Below, in pieces: positions 17,334 through 25,597 of a stretch of 64,000 nucleotides of DNA. The position numbers and the translations under genes were made by a program. Positions within the stretch are counted from its first letter, which is position 1; each line of letters opens with the position of its first letter. Source of the stretch: Denitrobacterium detoxificans (GTDB lineage Bacteria; Actinomycetota; Coriobacteriia; Coriobacteriales; Eggerthellaceae); the NCBI RefSeq assembly GCF_001643775.1, contig NZ_CP011402.1:2382251-2446250 (forward strand). Direction: 5' to 3'. The notes under the pieces are model-generated. The model saw only the letters and a list, made by a program, of their open reading frames with translations, ran no database searches and had not been told where the DNA came from.

Positions 17334-18863
17334 ATGCGCGATATCATTGTGGGGCTCGTTCGCCCCACGCTACCCGCAATGGGATACGCGCTTTTCCTGG
17401 CGGTGAACGCAGCGGGCGTATGGGGTGGCGTATTCCCGTTCCTGCCGCTTGACTTCCAAACCTACGACTTGCTGCTGTGGTTCTATCTGGCACAGGCGGG
17501 CACGCTCTTCGTCACGTTCTTCGCGGGTGCGCGCCTTTCCTTCACCGGGAACGGTTTTCTGGAGAAGGCTCCGGTGCTAAAAGCAGCGCTCCCTTACTTC
17601 CTGGGATGGTGCGGACTTATCGCAGCCATCTACGTGCACGACCACACGGTGGAGCTCACCGTAGCTGGCGGTGCCCTGCTGGGCCTGGGAAGCGGCGCGT
17701 TCTACCTGCAGTGGCAGCGCTACTTCGCTGCCACCGCCGAAGAAGTGGGCGAACGCAACATGCTCACCGGCGGCATGTACGCCGCGGCTATCTACTTCGC
17801 GCTCTACCTTATCCCACGGGCGATTACGGCACTGCTCATCCCTACTGTTTTCCTACCGCTGTTCAGCATGGCCCTTACGCTGGCGAATCGCACGATCGAT
17901 CCGAATCAACCCATGTTCCAGGACGGCCCACGGCAGAACCGGCGCGTGTACCGCCGCGCGTTCGCAAGCATGTGGCGCAGCGCCCTATGCCTGGGAGGCT
18001 TCGCGCTATGCACGGGACTAATCCGTGCCACAGCCATAGAGTCGCCCACCATAGGATCGCTCGTGAACATCCTCTCAATGGCTGGTCTATTCGTGGCCGG
18101 TCTAGCCGTATTGGCCCTATGGCAGCTGAAGGGCCTGCGCCTGAATATCGTAAAGCTCTACCAATTCACCTACCCCGTAGTCGCCACGGCGTTCCTAGTG
18201 CTACCCGCCACGCGCCTGGGATACGTGCGCTGGCTGGCGGCAGCCGTGTACGCGCTATACAGCATCGGCCTATTGCTCATGATGCTGCAATGCGCACAGA
18301 CCTCGCGTGCTCGCGGCGTAGAGCCCATGTTCGCCTACGGAATGTTCGGCGGCATCGTATACGGCATGCATGATATGGGCTTCATCATGGGCAGCATCGG
18401 TCACCAGATAACCAATCAACTCGTCACGCAAAACACGCTCGTTTCCCTTGCATCCGTCTACCTGCTAGGCATTCTGTTCTTCGCGGTCACCGTGAACTTC
18501 CGCGGCACGGCTCCACGCCTGCTGCAAGGCGATTCCATCGAACTGGTAAGCGCTCACCCAAGCGCCGTTCCCCCACGACCCAAATCGGTGGAACGCGTGG
18601 CCGAAGGCGAACGTTTTCACCACGACCGCGTTGCCAAACAGGTCTATCTGCTGCAAACCGAATTCCGCTTAAGCGATCGTGAGGCCGAAGTGGTCGATTT
18701 GGTGGTGCGCGGCAACACGGTGGCTCGCATCGCCGAGCTTCTCACCGTTTCCGAAAACACCGTACGCACCCACATGAAGCGCATCTACACCAAGCTTTCC
18801 GTGCACCGCAAGCAAGAGCTTATCGAACTCGTGGAACGATACGATCCCTCACCCACAGGGTGA
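17334..18863 (+). CDS. Membrane-bound LuxR-family regulator, divergent from dmsA
   Basis: A protein of 509 residues with about twelve hydrophobic helices over residues ~10-400 and a LuxR HTH at ~446-495 (LSDREAEVVDLVVRG, then SENTVRTHMKRIYTKLSV). It has the same build as the protein at 1126 but is clearly divergent in sequence. Its position opposite dmsA makes the dms operon the likely target. AGGAGGGAGG lies just before the ATG at 17334; a longer frame from 17223 starts within the regulatory region. The stop codon TGA lies inside a GTGACAG repeat, so the last residues may derive from that insertion. Confidence 0.85.
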   Translation: MRDIIVGLVRPTLPAMGYALFLAVNAAGVWGGVFPFLPLDFQTYDLLLWFYLAQAGTLFVTFFAGARLSFTGNGFLEKAPVLKAALPYFLGWCGLIAAIYVHDHTVELTVAGGALLGLGSGAFYLQWQRYFAATAEEVGERNMLTGGMYAAAIYFALYLIPRAITALLIPTVFLPLFSMALTLANRTIDPNQPMFQDGPRQNRRVYRRAFASMWRSALCLGGFALCTGLIRATAIESPTIGSLVNILSMAGLFVAGLAVLALWQLKGLRLNIVKLYQFTYPVVATAFLVLPATRLGYVRWLAAAVYALYSIGLLLMMLQCAQTSRARGVEPMFAYGMFGGIVYGMHDMGFIMGSIGHQITNQLVTQNTLVSLASVYLLGILFFAVTVNFRGTAPRLLQGDSIELVSAHPSAVPPRPKSVERVAEGERFHHDRVAKQVYLLQTEFRLSDREAEVVDLVVRGNTVARIAELLTVSENTVRTHMKRIYTKLSVHRKQELIELVERYDPSPTG

Positions 18864-18884
18864 CAGGGGGACGGGTGACAGGGG
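18858..18884. repeat. Truncated tandem GTGACAG repeat over a stop codon
   Basis: GGGTGACAGGGGGACG followed directly by GGGTGACAGGGG. Both are 5' halves of the repeat; the first contains the TGA that ends the LuxR gene. Confidence 0.7.
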
Positions 18885-18986
18885 ATTCGAGCGCCCGGGG
18901 AACGAGCCTGCGGCTCGTTCCCAGCGAGAATGGGTTCCCGCTTGCGGGAACCCTCGGAACGGCCCGCAAGGGGCAGCCCCGCGGGA
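18881..18986. repeat. tRNA-fMet tail element, copy 1
   Basis: A ~105-base unit with two nested hairpins (GAACGAGCC/GGCTCGTTC and GGGTTCCCGC/GCGGGAACCC) that ends in GGCCCGCAAGGGGCAGCCCC. A closely similar unit lies at 31627-31732. Each is followed by a terminator and the 3' end of a tRNA-fMet sequence, so the unit is linked to this tRNA. Confidence 0.7.
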
Positions 18987-18990
18987 AATG

Positions 18991-19014
18991 AAAAAAGGCG
19001 CCCGTAGGCGCCTT
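18991..19014 (-). terminator. Terminator behind the tRNA-fMet pseudogene
   Basis: AAGGCGCC (18995-19002) pairs with GGCGCCTT (19007-19014); the A-run at 18991-18996 gives the T-run on the minus strand. A near-identical hairpin follows the CCA remnant near 31.6 kb. Confidence 0.7.
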
Positions 19015-19021
19015 ATGAATT

Positions 19022-19156
19022 TAGTCGCGGGGGCTGGATTTGAACCAACGGTCCAGGGGTTCGCTAAAGCTCACCCGTTCTCGCTCAAAACAGTCCACCG
19101 GACTGTTTTGTCGGCGCTTCGCGCCGTCGCTCGAACCCTCCGGGTTATGAGCCCGC
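19022..19156 (-). pseudogene. tRNA-fMet remnant interrupted by a palindromic insertion
   Basis: Bases 19022-19050 match the 3' end and T-arm of the intact tRNA-fMet at 31770, with CCA changed to CTA. About 88 unrelated bases follow, and then 19139-19156 match its anticodon arm (CAT anticodon). The 5' half of the tRNA is missing. The insert has short terminal inverted repeats (GGGTTCG at 19057-19063, CGAACCC at 19132-19138) and internal hairpins AAAACAGTCC/GGACTGTTTT and CGGCGC/GCGCCG. It cannot fold as a tRNA and is best read as a broken copy. The 372 bases between 18864 and 19236 hold only this and the repeats above. Confidence 0.75.
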
Positions 19157-19236
19157 GTTTCCAGCATCGCGAAGTCTCGTTATTTCCGTCCGAAAATCGA
19201 ATTGGGTTGCGAGGTCTTCATCGGGACCGAATACCG

Positions 19237-20496
19237 CTATCCCAAGAAGAAGTCTGGCGCGCGCACTATGCGAATCCCGTCGACGTCGGGAGGGTAGCTT
19301 CCCTGGCGCACGACGACCCACTTCGGATGGTTGTCGGCAATGGAGCGCAGGGGGGCCAGCTCCCGCTCGCGTGTTGACTCGTCTGCCATAGAATCCGCCA
19401 CCTGAACGTAGAGCACCTCGCCCTCGCGCAGGCATACGAAGTCAACCTCTTTCTGGTAGAGCTTACCAACGTGCACGGACCACCCGTCGTACAGCAGCTG
19501 GAGGTACACGGCATTCTCGAAGACGCGGCCGACATCGGAGGCGCGATAGCCCATCAGGTACGAGCGCAAGCCAGTGTCGACGATGTACTGCTTGGGCAGC
19601 GTGCGCAGCACCGCCTTGCCGTGCAGGTCGTAGCGCTTCGCGGGGTAGAACGCATAGGCATCGTTGAGCGCCTTCACGTAGGCCGCAACGGTCTTGTCGG
19701 TGACCTTCGCGGTCTGGGAGAGCGCGCCTGCCATGCCGTTGGCGGACATGGTGTTGCCGACGTTGTCGGCGAGAAACTCGCACACGAGCCGCAGCATGTC
19801 GGGGTTGCGTATGGCGCGCTCGGTGGCGTTCCTCTCGCGATCGAGGATGTCGCGCACCACGACGGTCTCGTAGAGCGACGAGAGGTACGCCTCGTGCTGC
19901 GCCTGTGTGGTGGCAAGCGAGGCGATGGCGGGCATCCCGCCGAAACGCAGGTAGCGCATAACGAGGTCGTCGGTCAGCACCGGGTCACCCCCGTCGCGCA
20001 GCATGATGGAGTTGCCCTCTGCCGGGCGCAGGCCGCAGAAGTCGGCATACTCCCGGAATGACAGGGGGAGCATCTTCACCTCCACGTAACGGCCGGACAG
20101 GTAGGTCGCGAGCTCGCCGGAGAGCAGGAACGCGTTCGAGCCCGTGAGGTAGATGTCGCAGTCGAAGCCGACGCGCAGGGAGTTCACGACGTCGTGCCAT
20201 CCCTCGACCCGCTGGATTTCGTCGAGGAAAAGATAGGTCTTGCCCTCACCCATGCGGGACTTGCACCATTCATAGAGGTCGCCGTCAGTGCGCACCCCGC
20301 TCTCGCGGTCCTCGAGGTTAAGCGAAGCGAAGTTCCGACCGGGTACGCCCTCGCCCTCGATATGCTCGCGCACGAGCTGGAGCAGCGACGACTTGCCGCA
20401 GCGGCGCACGCCCGTAACGACCTTGACGAGGCCGGCGTCGCGGAACATGAGCGCACGTTCCAGATACGTGGGACGCTGGATCAAGTTTGACGCCAT
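19237..20496 (-). CDS. AAA-type ATPase with DUF4143 (AAA_14 family)
   Basis: A protein of 419 residues. Walker A is GVRRCGKSS (residues 29-37) and Walker B is YLFLDEIQ (88-95). A sensor-like LTGSNAFLLSGEL follows at ~137. The C-terminal half (residues ~200-400) is the DUF4143 domain with a nuclease-like VDFV segment (KEVDFVCLREG). Such proteins are common in anaerobes, often in mobile or variable regions; their role is not established. It is transcribed towards the tRNA-fMet remnant and is apparently monocistronic. Confidence 0.8.
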   Translation of the reverse strand: MASNLIQRPTYLERALMFRDAGLVKVVTGVRRCGKSSLLQLVREHIEGEGVPGRNFASLNLEDRESGVRTDGDLYEWCKSRMGEGKTYLFLDEIQRVEGWHDVVNSLRVGFDCDIYLTGSNAFLLSGELATYLSGRYVEVKMLPLSFREYADFCGLRPAEGNSIMLRDGGDPVLTDDLVMRYLRFGGMPAIASLATTQAQHEAYLSSLYETVVVRDILDRERNATERAIRNPDMLRLVCEFLADNVGNTMSANGMAGALSQTAKVTDKTVAAYVKALNDAYAFYPAKRYDLHGKAVLRTLPKQYIVDTGLRSYLMGYRASDVGRVFENAVYLQLLYDGWSVHVGKLYQKEVDFVCLREGEVLYVQVADSMADESTRERELAPLRSIADNHPKWVVVRQGSYPPDVDGIRIVRAPDFFLG

Positions 20497-20566
20497 AGAC
20501 TCTCCGTTCCGAAAATTTCAATTTGATTTTACTTTTCGGAATTATACTGCAGAGAAGCGCGGATTG

Positions 20567-21373
20567 CTACTCTTCGACAATCTTCTCGGGAACGTACTGT
20601 ACCCGCCCCGCCTGCGTCGTCTTTCCGGTTGCGATTAATGCGCGCTCGAGGGCTTCCGTATCCTTCCGCCCGAGGTCGAGGACCTGGTGCATCTTTTTGT
20701 CTTTATTTACGAACCTCACGTGGAACAAATCTTTATTGTCCTTGTCCTGGTCAATGAGAATCATCGTGCTGTACTCCGCGAAGGGGTACTCCTCGACGCT
20801 GATCGCACCCGGTTCCTTCATGACATACCAGGCTGGTTCATAGCCCCTTTCCGGCTTATCGGCGAGCTCGGGTATCACCCATTCGCCACCCATCTTCCTT
20901 GCTGTGCGGAGCTTTCCCCTCCTTATCCACTGCCTTACGGTGACGGGCGTCACTCCGTACAGTTTCGCGAATTCCTCGACCGAGAGCATCTCGCACTCGA
21001 CGCAAATCAGCGTGAACTCGACTTCGGAAGTCATTGTGAGCCCACCATCTCTCCATTCGAGCTCTGTTGCCCGGCAGAGATTGAGCTCTATCGATGTGTC
21101 CTCGAAGTCGTACTCGTAAAACCAGCGTGGCTCAACCTGCGTCGGTAAGTGGCAAGCTTGCAACTTTTCCAGGAAACGCTGGCACAGCTCTAAGCGCTTC
21201 TCACGCATAGCCTCTGAGATGCCCGTTTCGTCTTCAGTAGCTACGTATTCCATGTACCCCTTGAATGAAGCGACGAGCTCCGCTTTGGGGAAGAGGCCCT
21301 CTTCCCTGAATGCCTTTTCGGCTTTTTCGTGATCTAGCATGGTCAAGTAGGCTATGGGTGGATATTGAATCAT
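20567..21373 (-). CDS. Uncharacterised protein with an excisionase-like helix-turn-helix
   Basis: A protein of 268 residues. Residues ~128-168 (LSVEEFAKLYGVTPVTVRQWIRRGKL, then GGEWVIP) form a MerR/excisionase-type HTH_17 motif that reads a DNA site. The N-terminal ~120 residues and C-terminal ~80 residues match nothing I recognise; they are acidic and contain no membrane segment. There is no clear ribosome site at 21373 or at the alternative ATG at 21340, so the start is uncertain. The setting between an AAA_14 ATPase and a signalling cluster inside a tRNA-bounded segment suggests an acquired gene. Confidence 0.55.
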   Translation of the reverse strand: MIQYPPIAYLTMLDHEKAEKAFREEGLFPKAELVASFKGYMEYVATEDETGISEAMREKRLELCQRFLEKLQACHLPTQVEPRWFYEYDFEDTSIELNLCRATELEWRDGGLTMTSEVEFTLICVECEMLSVEEFAKLYGVTPVTVRQWIRRGKLRTARKMGGEWVIPELADKPERGYEPAWYVMKEPGAISVEEYPFAEYSTMILIDQDKDNKDLFHVRFVNKDKKMHQVLDLGRKDTEALERALIATGKTTQAGRVQYVPEKIVEE

Positions 21374-21530
21374 TGGTTTACGTCACGTTTTACCGTTGAG
21401 TGGATGTTATTAGCCCTGAAATGGCGCGCTTCCGCCTGCGTATAATTGGGTGCGTGGCTAAAAGCCGGCGTCACCCGCCTGCAACACTGATCGCTACAAT
21501 GTTGCGTTTTGGAATTCAACCAACCGATTG

Positions 21531-22829
21531 TCATTTGGTGAAGGTACCAAATCTGGCAATTGCCTCATCGATGGTCATCGCGCCGGTTCCAACCCCGTAA
21601 TTCGCCTGCCTAAACTGCAAGACCGCATCGTCCGTCAAGCCGATGACCTCCGGCGACAGGATTCGAGACTCAGGAACGTCACCGAATGCGGCGTATACAC
21701 TGTTAAAAGACAGGTCCTTGGTCGGCGACATGAGCCCCTTGTTCTGTGCCATCTCGTTCAGCTCCCCTGATGTGACCAGAAAACGCATGAACTCGTTGGC
21801 CATATCCAAATTCGCGCTTTCCTTGTTGACGGAGAACTGAAGGTTCGGCATGTCGAGGAAGTAAGCACCCTCATCAGACATCGGGACGGGGGCAAAAGCA
21901 TAGGTAAAGGGGTTAGCGATAAACGCCTCGGAACGGCTTTCCCTCTTCTTCGTCCCAGAGACGGCATCTCCAGAGCAGATCATCATGGGAACATCGCCTT
22001 CGAAGAAGCGAAGAATCACGGCATCGTAGTTGTTCTCGATTTCAGCGCAGGCTTCGAGGTCCACGCAGCCGTCGTTGATGAATTGTGTCGTCATCTCAAG
22101 CGTGGGCTGCATGTACTTGCCAGCCGAAGGATCGAGGGAGTTAAGGCTTTTAACAGCCTCTGCATCGTTCGCCACGGTTCCGCAGAAGAACGGATAAGCC
22201 GCCAAGGTGAACAGCGACGTCGTCTCCTCTTTGGAGAAGCCCATCATCGGGTTCTGGTAGCCCTTCTCGCGGAACGCCTTGCAAACCTCGACCAGTTCCT
22301 TATAGGTTGTAGGAACGCTTAGGCCCTCTTTCTCGAAGAGATCCTTGTTCACAAGCATGCCGTAGGTGTTTGCGAAAACCGGGACCATCGGAAGCGTGCC
22401 GTCGTCCGTGTTCAGGATAATATTGCTGCGGATGCAATCCAGGTCAAGGCCCAGCGCGGGATCGGCCAGGTTCTCGGCGTGATCAATGGAAGACTTGTAT
22501 TTATCCCGACCGTACATCCAGGAGTAATTGACGTAGATGTCTGGAGCATCGTTTCCGTTCAAAACCGTGCCAATCATGTTGTTGTAGTCATCAACCTTTG
22601 TGTAGACCAGTTCCACATCGGGATAGTATTCGTTGAAGCGGTCGAACTCGGCTTCCAGCGCCTCGAAGTTGTCGTAACCGCCGGCCACGATGATATGGCC
22701 GGTAGTGGAAGCATCCAGAGCCGGCTGGAAACCTTTCTCGGTCGTCGCTTCCTGCTTAGTCGAGTTGCTGCATGCTGTCAGACACAGGACTATCAGCGCC
22801 GCCAAGAGTATGAACGTCGTCTTTTTCAC
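21531..22829 (-). CDS. Extracellular solute-binding lipoprotein (family 1), without permease genes
   Basis: A protein of 432 residues. A lipoprotein signal ends in the lipobox LTAC (Cys20). The mature part follows the ABC sugar-binding fold (SBP_bac_1), with VVTKV-like strands and GTLPMVPVFANTYGMLVNKDLFEKEG typical of the family. No ABC permease or ATPase gene is near. Instead the gene overlaps the 3' end of a hybrid histidine kinase by 74 bases, so the two are translationally linked. The simplest reading is a ligand-binding co-sensor for that kinase rather than a transporter component. AAAGGGG precedes the ATG. The ligand is unknown, possibly a carbohydrate. Confidence 0.75.
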   Translation of the reverse strand: MKKTTFILLAALIVLCLTACSNSTKQEATTEKGFQPALDASTTGHIIVAGGYDNFEALEAEFDRFNEYYPDVELVYTKVDDYNNMIGTVLNGNDAPDIYVNYSWMYGRDKYKSSIDHAENLADPALGLDLDCIRSNIILNTDDGTLPMVPVFANTYGMLVNKDLFEKEGLSVPTTYKELVEVCKAFREKGYQNPMMGFSKEETTSLFTLAAYPFFCGTVANDAEAVKSLNSLDPSAGKYMQPTLEMTTQFINDGCVDLEACAEIENNYDAVILRFFEGDVPMMICSGDAVSGTKKRESRSEAFIANPFTYAFAPVPMSDEGAYFLDMPNLQFSVNKESANLDMANEFMRFLVTSGELNEMAQNKGLMSPTKDLSFNSVYAAFGDVPESRILSPEVIGLTDDAVLQFRQANYGVGTGAMTIDEAIARFGTFTK

Positions 22830-25365
22830 GACCGCCCCTTTCTTCCGTGGCCCTCCGGATTTCCTTGATGACCAACTTCATATCAACGGGCTTTGCGATA
22901 TGCCCGTTCATTCCCGCATTCAGGCATTCCGTGACGTTTTCAGAGAACGCATCGGCCGTCATCGCAACAATCGGAATGGAAGATGCCCAGGAATCTTCCA
23001 TGCTCCGAATTGCCCTGGTTGCATCGAGGCCGTTCATCTCTGGCATCTGCACGTCCATGAAAATCAACTGGTAGTCGCCCTCTTCGGCCCGGCGCATCAT
23101 ATCCACGCAAATCCGCCCGTTTTCCGCGCGGTCGGTGATGATGCCGAACATGGCAAGCATGGCAGAAACAACCTCCCAGTTGATGTCATTGTCCTCGACA
23201 ATAAGGACGCGCAGCCCTTGCAGGTCGGCGTAATCGTCCTCTGGCTCCTGGGAGGTGGACTCTTTGCCAATCAGTTCGTTAATCTTGTCGTAGAGCGTGG
23301 AGCGGAATAGCGGTTTGCTGACGAAGCCGTCCGCACCAGCCTCTTTCGCTGCATCCTCGATTTCCGACCAGTCATATGCGGAGATGAGCAGAATCGGAAT
23401 GTCAACGCCGATATCCGAGTGGATTCGGTTGATGGTCTCAACACCGTCGACCTCAGGCATTTTCCAGTCGACGATAACGACACCGTAATCCTTCCCAGAA
23501 AGATGCCTGTGCTCAATCATGCCAAGAGCCTCCAGCCCGCTTCGAGCCTGCTCGACTGTGGCGCCAAGTGACTCGAGGGCGTCAGTGGCTGTCTCGAGCA
23601 TGATCTCGTCGTCATCGATGATTAGAACGTCGATGGGCTCGAGCTGCATGTCATCCCGCTGTCTGTCGGCCACGGGGATATCCAGCACGACGGTAAAGGT
23701 CGTTCCCTCGCCTTGCTTGCTTTCGCACTCGATCGTTCCACCCATCAGGTCGACCATCTGCTTTGTAATGGCTAGGCCAAGGCCGGTTCCCTGAATACTG
23801 TTGACACGGCTGTCGATCTGACGCGAGAAAGGCTGGTACATGGTCTCCATGTATTCCGGGCTCATGCCGATGCCCGTGTCGGCCACAACGTACGTCAGCT
23901 TTATACAACCAGGTTGGGCGCTCTCTTCCTCGCGCATATCCACACTAACGCGCCCGCCGGGTTCGGTGTACTTGATGGCATTGGAGAGGATGTTGATGTA
24001 AATCTGGTTCAGGCGAAGCTGGTCTGCGTACAGGTATTCTTTCTCAATCCGGTAGATATGGAAGCTGAACTCTATGTTCTTTTCCTTGATCATCGGCTGC
24101 GAGATGTTCACGAGGTTCTCGACCGTTTCCACAATGGAAAACGTCAAAGGGCTCAGCTTCAGCTTTCCGCTTTCCACCTTGGATATATCGAGAATGTCGT
24201 TGATGAGCGTCAGCAGATGATTGTTGGCAAGGCTGATCTTCCGAAGGCTTTCCCTCGTCGACTCAACGTCCCCAAGGTTCTTCTCGGCAATCGACGTGAG
24301 GCCGATGATGGCGTTCATGGGCGTGCGGATGTCGTGTGACATGGTGGAGAGGAAGTCGGTCTTCGCCTTGTTGGCGGACTCCGCTTCCTTGGCCGTAGCC
24401 TGGAGACGCTTGTTCAAGTAACGCATGAAAAACAGGTCGCAGAGGAACAGGATGAGCAAGCCGGCGGAAACGACGCCGACCAGCAGCCAGTTTTCAGTAC
24501 CCACATGGAGATCCTGCGCTGGCACGAAGCCCAACATCGTCCACCCAGCGGTAGCGGTGACGGGGGTATAGGCGAGTATGCATTCCTGCCCGTGCGAGTC
24601 GAACATCGAAATCGAGCCCGTCGATGAAGTGACCTCGTTGAACAGTTCCTTCGTCGATGCAGGATCCGAGGGATTATAGGAATTGTAGAACTCGAAGAAA
24701 CTGGAGTTCTTGAAGCTGTGTCCTTTGAGGATGTAGTCGCCGTCGGCGTCGATTATGGAAAGTTCGGCGTGCGCAAACTGCTGTTGCGGCAAAACCCATT
24801 TCTGCTCAAGCTCCGACACGGGAATCACTCGCAGGAGCAGCGCATCTTTAGGCTTTTCGCTTTCCACGTCTTTCAACGTAACCTTGTTGCAGAAAGCCAG
24901 CGATTGCTCGCCGTTCATCGGGTTGGTGTAAGCGCGGGAAATGTTGATCGATTCCCCGATTTCATTAATCCAATCCACGTCCTCGAGCAAACCCACCCGT
25001 TCATAGGAAACGGCATAGTCGTCAGTCGTGCCCTGTTTCGGACGCGTGGAGAGCCCTGTAAGCGTGTCAAGGTCAATCAGATGCGCCGATGTGTTCTCAA
25101 GCACATGCGAGGCGCGGATGTAATCGGCTGCCTCTTCCATAGTCATGGACTTGTTGTTGATATAGCGAGCCCACACATCGCAAATACGCTGCTCGCCCTC
25201 CAGATAATTCCCCGTCACCTGTTCCAAGGCGACCGTGGTGTTTTCAAAATTCTCTACTTGCCCCTTGTAAGACTCGCTGCTTTCGAATCTGGAATAGAGC
25301 ACAACGAAGATCAAGATGGCGGCTATGATGATCACATTGGCAGCGATTATGGCTATCTTTTTCAT
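22756..25365 (-). CDS. Hybrid histidine kinase: periplasmic sensor, HisKA, HATPase, two receivers
   Basis: A protein of 869 residues. TM1 lies at ~5-25, a ~265-residue periplasmic domain (dCache-like) at ~28-292 and TM2 at ~293-315. HisKA follows with the phospho-His near 344 (FLSTMSHDIRTP), then HATPase (NILSNAIKY, DTGIGMS, GTGLGLAI). Two receivers follow: one with DDDE and VDWKMPEVDG, one with VEDNDIN and FMDVQMPEMNG. There is no HPt domain, so phosphate from the second receiver needs the separate HPt protein at 27864. The start at 25365 is chosen because GAGGA lies upstream and TM1 begins at once; a TTG start at 25431 adds a non-hydrophobic lead. It is co-transcribed with the lipoprotein gene. 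Confidence 0.8.
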   Translation of the reverse strand: MKKIAIIAANVIIIAAILIFVVLYSRFESSESYKGQVENFENTTVALEQVTGNYLEGEQRICDVWARYINNKSMTMEEAADYIRASHVLENTSAHLIDLDTLTGLSTRPKQGTTDDYAVSYERVGLLEDVDWINEIGESINISRAYTNPMNGEQSLAFCNKVTLKDVESEKPKDALLLRVIPVSELEQKWVLPQQQFAHAELSIIDADGDYILKGHSFKNSSFFEFYNSYNPSDPASTKELFNEVTSSTGSISMFDSHGQECILAYTPVTATAGWTMLGFVPAQDLHVGTENWLLVGVVSAGLLILFLCDLFFMRYLNKRLQATAKEAESANKAKTDFLSTMSHDIRTPMNAIIGLTSIAEKNLGDVESTRESLRKISLANNHLLTLINDILDISKVESGKLKLSPLTFSIVETVENLVNISQPMIKEKNIEFSFHIYRIEKEYLYADQLRLNQIYINILSNAIKYTEPGGRVSVDMREEESAQPGCIKLTYVVADTGIGMSPEYMETMYQPFSRQIDSRVNSIQGTGLGLAITKQMVDLMGGTIECESKQGEGTTFTVVLDIPVADRQRDDMQLEPIDVLIIDDDEIMLETATDALESLGATVEQARSGLEALGMIEHRHLSGKDYGVVIVDWKMPEVDGVETINRIHSDIGVDIPILLISAYDWSEIEDAAKEAGADGFVSKPLFRSTLYDKINELIGKESTSQEPEDDYADLQGLRVLIVEDNDINWEVVSAMLAMFGIITDRAENGRICVDMMRRAEEGDYQLIFMDVQMPEMNGLDATRAIRSMEDSWASSIPIVAMTADAFSENVTECLNAGMNGHIAKPVDMKLVIKEIRRATEERGGREKDDVHTLGGADSPVSDSMQQLD

Positions 25366-25597
25366 GCCTTGATCTTCCTCAAAAGCCAACTCATGATCTC
25401 CGGCGTTCAAATCTCTAAATAAAGAGAACAACCGCTAATCATGCGTAACAACATGAGAGTAATTAATCATATCATGCGAGTATCATTTATTGCCATTGCA
25501 GTCGTTTGCGCTATGTGTCCACGTCATAATCAGATGGCGGGCAACAAGCTATACAATGACATATATGCATACCTAAACTGCGAAGGGTATATTGACC

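Noticed and set aside
21531..22829. A sugar ABC transporter
   Set aside because: Only the binding protein is present; neighbours are signalling genes and no permease or ATPase gene is nearby.
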